Assembly (NCBI GenBank): GCA_030452265.1
Contig: JAKDMQ010000005.1
Span: 1-39,015 of the forward strand
From: Nitrococcus sp.
GTDB lineage: Bacteria > Pseudomonadota > Gammaproteobacteria > Nitrococcales > Nitrococcaceae
Direction of reading: 5' to 3'
DNA length: 39,015 nt
The translations under genes and the position numbers were made by a program. Shown one piece after another: positions 35,841 through 39,015 of this stretch (position 1 is its first letter; each line of letters begins with the position of its first letter). The notes below the pieces were generated by a model, which was not told the DNA's origin, ran no database searches, and saw nothing but the letters and a program-made list of their open reading frames with translations.

Positions 35841-37679
35841 ATGACCGCCATTGACCCCGCCGTGAACGACGCCGCCGCAGCTGGCGGGCTGCGTCGCTTT
35901 GTCGGCGTGTTCCGCTACAGCCGTCGTGCCGTCGATCTGGTCTGGAGCACCAGCGCGAGGCTGACTGTGATTCTCGCCGGCTGCACCCTGGTGGCTGGGC
36001 TGCTGCCGGCCGCGGCGGCGTGGGTTGGCCAGCTCATCGTCGACGGTGTGGTCGCCGCCACCGAGGCCGCGCGCGGCGAGGCCGGCAACGTGTTCGCGCT
36101 GGTTGCCCTGGAAGGCGTCATCATCGCCACCCTGGCCGCCTCCCAGCGCGGCATCCAGACGGTGCAATCGCTGCTGCGCGCCCTGCTCGGCCAGCGCGTC
36201 AACGTCATGATCCTCGAGAAAGCGCTGACCTTGCAGCTCGCCCACTTCGAGGACTCGGAGATCTACGACAAGCTCAGCCGTGCCCGCCGCGAGGCCTCTA
36301 GCCGGCCACTCAGCCTCGTCAACCGCACCTTCGGACTAGTGCAGAACGCCATCTCGCTTGCGAGCTACGCCGCGCTGCTGATCGCCTTCTCCCCCTGGGC
36401 GATGGCAATCCTGCTTTTCGGCGGCCTGCCCCAGTTCGTCTCCGAGGCGAAGTTCTCCGGCGACGCCTTCCGCCTATTCCACTGGCGTTCGCCGGACACC
36501 CGCCGGCAGCTGTACCTGGAGACGGTGCTGGCGCGCGAGGACAGCGCGAAGGAAGTCAAGCTGTTTCAGCTCGGTCCGCTGCTGCTGCAGCGCTATCGCG
36601 GCATCTTCGAGCGGCTCTACCGGGAGGACCGCAACCTGACCCTGCGCCGCGACGGCTGGGGGTTCGCGCTCGGTCTCATCGGCACGGCGACCTTCTATGC
36701 CGCCTACGCCTGGATCGTTCACGCGGCGGTGAACGGCGCCATCACCTTGGGCGAGATGACCATGTATCTGCTGGTGTTCCGGCAGGGCCAGTCGGCGGTG
36801 AGCGCCAGCCTCTCCGCAATCAGCGGCATGTACGAGGACAACCTTTACCTGTCCAATCTCTACGAGTATCTGGAGCAGCCGGTGCCCGTGTCCAGCGGGG
36901 GTGCGGCCGTGGGGCCGCGCCCCGGCGAGGGCGTGCGCTTCGAGGGCGTGTCGTTCGCCTACCCAGGCGCCGAGGCGCCGGCACTGCAGGCGATCGACCT
37001 GCACGTACGACCGGGCCAGAGTCTGGCGCTGGTGGGGCAGAACGGCTCCGGCAAGACCACCCTGATCAAGCTGCTGGCCCGGCTCTACGAGCCAACGGCC
37101 GGCCGCATCCTGCTGGACGGGCTTGACCTGCGGGAATGGGACGAGGCGGCGCTGCGCCGGCGCATTGGCGTGATCTTCCAGGACTTCATGCGCTACCAGA
37201 TGCTCGCCGGCGAGAACATCGGCGCCGGGGACGTAAGCCGATTCGACGATACCACCGGCTGGCGCGCGGCCCCCCCGCGCGGCCGAGCCGCCGAGGTGAG
37301 AGAGGCGCGACCGCCGGGGGACCACACCCCCCGCGGGGGCTGGTTCGAAAACGGTCGCGAGCTCTCCGGCGGCCAATGGCAGAAGATTGCCGTCGCGCGC
37401 GCCTTCATGCGCCAGGGCGCCGACATCCTGGTGCTTGACGAGCCGACGGCGGCCATGGATGCGGAGGCGGAGGCACGGGTCTTCGCCCACTTCCGCGACA
37501 TGACCCAGGATCGCATCGCCATCCTGATCTCGCACCGGTTCTCTACGGTGCGCATGGCCGAGCATATCGTGGTGCTCGACGGCGGCCGTATCGTCGAGCG
37601 CGGGAATCACTCACAGCTCATGGAGGCCGGAGGCGTCTACGCGCGGCTGTTCGCGCTACAGGCGAGCGGGTATCGGTAG
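35841..37679 (+). CDS. ABC transporter, fused permease and ATP-binding protein
   Basis: N-terminal TM domain; Walker A LVGQNGSGKTTLIKLLARLYEP, Q-loop VIFQDFMRY, signature ELSGGQWQKIAVARAF, Walker B DILVLDEPTAAMD, ISHRFSTVRMAEHIVVL. ORF track starts at 35772; the ATG at 35841 (MTAIDPAVND) looks more plausible. Confidence 0.9.
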   Translation: MTAIDPAVNDAAAAGGLRRFVGVFRYSRRAVDLVWSTSARLTVILAGCTLVAGLLPAAAAWVGQLIVDGVVAATEAARGEAGNVFALVALEGVIIATLAASQRGIQTVQSLLRALLGQRVNVMILEKALTLQLAHFEDSEIYDKLSRARREASSRPLSLVNRTFGLVQNAISLASYAALLIAFSPWAMAILLFGGLPQFVSEAKFSGDAFRLFHWRSPDTRRQLYLETVLAREDSAKEVKLFQLGPLLLQRYRGIFERLYREDRNLTLRRDGWGFALGLIGTATFYAAYAWIVHAAVNGAITLGEMTMYLLVFRQGQSAVSASLSAISGMYEDNLYLSNLYEYLEQPVPVSSGGAAVGPRPGEGVRFEGVSFAYPGAEAPALQAIDLHVRPGQSLALVGQNGSGKTTLIKLLARLYEPTAGRILLDGLDLREWDEAALRRRIGVIFQDFMRYQMLAGENIGAGDVSRFDDTTGWRAAPPRGRAAEVREARPPGDHTPRGGWFENGRELSGGQWQKIAVARAFMRQGADILVLDEPTAAMDAEAEARVFAHFRDMTQDRIAILISHRFSTVRMAEHIVVLDGGRIVERGNHSQLMEAGGVYARLFALQASGYR

Positions 37680-37747
37680 GTGCCTTGGGCGACATTTCTG
37701 CGCAGTCACTCCAGGCCCAACCATCACGCACCCTTTTTGCGTTCGGC

Positions 37748-38440
37748 TCAGACGATCTTGCCAAGGGTTGCCAGGCCTTTGCGCAACGTTTGGGTGTCCT
37801 CTACGCCGAGCGAGCGCAGTTGAGCCTTCGCGCGACTTCGATCATGCTTGAAGCGCTCGAGCGACGACTGAAGTCCCGCCCGAACTGCGTTGCCGTAAGC
37901 CTGCTCCGCAAGAACCAGACCTTCGTTGACCGGCTGTGCGCCTGCCGTTGCAGCTACGAACGCGAGATCCACCAAATCTCTCGATAGAGTGGACGCGTCC
38001 AAGCCGCGATCGGCGTTGGCGAGAAGTTTCTCCGCGATAGCGCATTCCTGACGAAGTATTGGCACACCCAGGGACTTATCGATCTCCCCCTCGAGATCAA
38101 TGCGAGCCTCCAGAATGATCTCAAATTTGACCGGCACGTCTTGGAGTTTAAAAAAGGTGCGAATGCCGTCGCGGTCCGCGCGCACCTCGCGTGCGAGATC
38201 CACGGGCCGGCGCAGAATCCCGCCGAGAGACGCGTTCGTAACCTGTTCCCGCAGCAATCTGAAACCCGTCCGGCTGGAGCATAGAAAATCGATATCGCGC
38301 GACTCCCGGTACTCGTCGAGCGTCATTGCAAGCAGCGTTCCGCCGCCGAAATAGCATTCGGCACGGGCGAGCAGGTGAGCGTCCATGCGCTTCAGGATGC
38401 TTGCGACGAGCCTATGGTACGGGCGCTGATACTCACGCAT
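37748..38440 (-). CDS. AbiEii/AbiGii-type nucleotidyltransferase, putative toxin
   Basis: GGGTLLAMTLDEYRESRDIDFL (GG...DxD nucleotidyltransferase motif) and EKLLANADRGLDASTLSRDLVDLAFVAA, the K...DR...RDL.DL pattern of the AbiEii family. Confidence 0.75.
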   Translation of the reverse strand: MREYQRPYHRLVASILKRMDAHLLARAECYFGGGTLLAMTLDEYRESRDIDFLCSSRTGFRLLREQVTNASLGGILRRPVDLAREVRADRDGIRTFFKLQDVPVKFEIILEARIDLEGEIDKSLGVPILRQECAIAEKLLANADRGLDASTLSRDLVDLAFVAATAGAQPVNEGLVLAEQAYGNAVRAGLQSSLERFKHDRSRAKAQLRSLGVEDTQTLRKGLATLGKIV

Positions 38441-38834
38441 TGATCACGCCGGCGCCGAAGCTCGCCTTTAGCCGCTCGAGCAATGCGTGCTCGTGCTGCT
38501 CAAGATTGGCCGGGTCCACAAAGCGCCAATTTCTTTCATAGAGCTGAAACGCCTCCGCTGCCGCTATGTATTCGTCTGTACGATTCCAGGCGAGATCGCG
38601 TAGCTGCGGGAACTCCGCCACGTGCACGACAATTTCGTCGAGCGCTTTATCGAGGAGGTCCGAAAAGTTGGCTGCGCGACGCGCACTCGCCAGTTTTCGG
38701 GCCGTCTCTCTAGGCAGGACAAGCTGCACGTTCACCAAGCCCGCCTGGCGCTCGCGCTCGCGCTGCGCACGCTTGGCGCGGCGAAGTTGCTCCCTGCGGC
38801 TGCTAGCTGCTGTCGGTCGATCGCTGCGGCGCAT
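38433..38834 (-). CDS. Unknown protein, putative antitoxin partner of the AbiEii-like gene
   Basis: 8-bp overlap with the nucleotidyltransferase start; very basic N-terminus then VNVQLVLPRETARKLASARRAANFSDLLDKALDEIVVHV, possibly RHH-like. Start chosen at the internal Met (MRRSDRP); ORF track start is 38951. Confidence 0.6.
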   Translation of the reverse strand: MRRSDRPTAASSRREQLRRAKRAQRERERQAGLVNVQLVLPRETARKLASARRAANFSDLLDKALDEIVVHVAEFPQLRDLAWNRTDEYIAAAEAFQLYERNWRFVDPANLEQHEHALLERLKASFGAGVINA

Positions 38835-38857
38835 GCGATGAGTCTCGCGTAATATAA

Positions 38858-38871
38858 GTTGACATGTCAAC
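38858..38871. promoter_or_regulatory. Perfect 14-bp palindrome, candidate operator of the AbiEii-like operon
   Basis: GTTGACATGTCAAC, ~25 bp upstream of the proposed start, embedding TTGACA and next to an AT-rich TTATATTA on the minus strand. Confidence 0.5.
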
Positions 38872-39015
38872 AGCCGTGGCTCTGCCCTTCGTTGGGCCGC
38901 GGCCAAGTTGTCCACGACTGACGCCGTGGGAGCAGCATTGTCGATCCGCACTTCGTCCGTGCAGCAATTCTAATTTTGACCCCCAGCCGACAGGAGCCGC
39001 TGGACAAATGCTCGC

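Noticed and set aside
36474-37610. 378-aa minus-strand ORF opposite the ABC transporter
   Set aside because: Shadow ORF; the opposite strand carries all canonical ABC motifs.

Overview
This is a gammaproteobacterial chromosome segment centred on the replication origin. From left to right it contains: the 3' part of a large multi-PAS hybrid histidine kinase (+); glmU and the complete F1Fo ATP synthase operon atpI-B-E-F-H-A-G-D-C (-); parA-parB, rsmG, yidC, yidD, rnpA and rpmH (-); dnaA, a probable oriC, dnaN, recF and gyrB (+); and plsC-like, gmhB, glyS and glyQ genes (-). A nitrogen-regulation block follows: an unknown 190-aa protein, glnA, a DUF4124-like protein, glnL (ntrB) and glnG (ntrC), all +. 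The last ~4.8 kb is accessory: a palindromic MITE-like repeat, a structured intergenic RNA candidate with an intrinsic terminator downstream of ntrC, a VapBC toxin-antitoxin module between near-identical 76-bp direct repeats, an ABC exporter-like gene, and an AbiEii-like nucleotidyltransferase with an overlapping upstream partner of unknown family. Regulatory sites read directly from sequence include two identical perfect 16-bp parS-like palindromes inside recF, DnaA boxes between dnaA and dnaN, and a sigma54 promoter with two NtrC-like sites upstream of glnA. rpmH is missing from the supplied ORF track but is clearly present. The best candidates for something undescribed are the post-ntrC RNA, the repeat-flanked vapBC cassette and the AbiEii-like pair. 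No tRNA, rRNA or CRISPR array was recognised.
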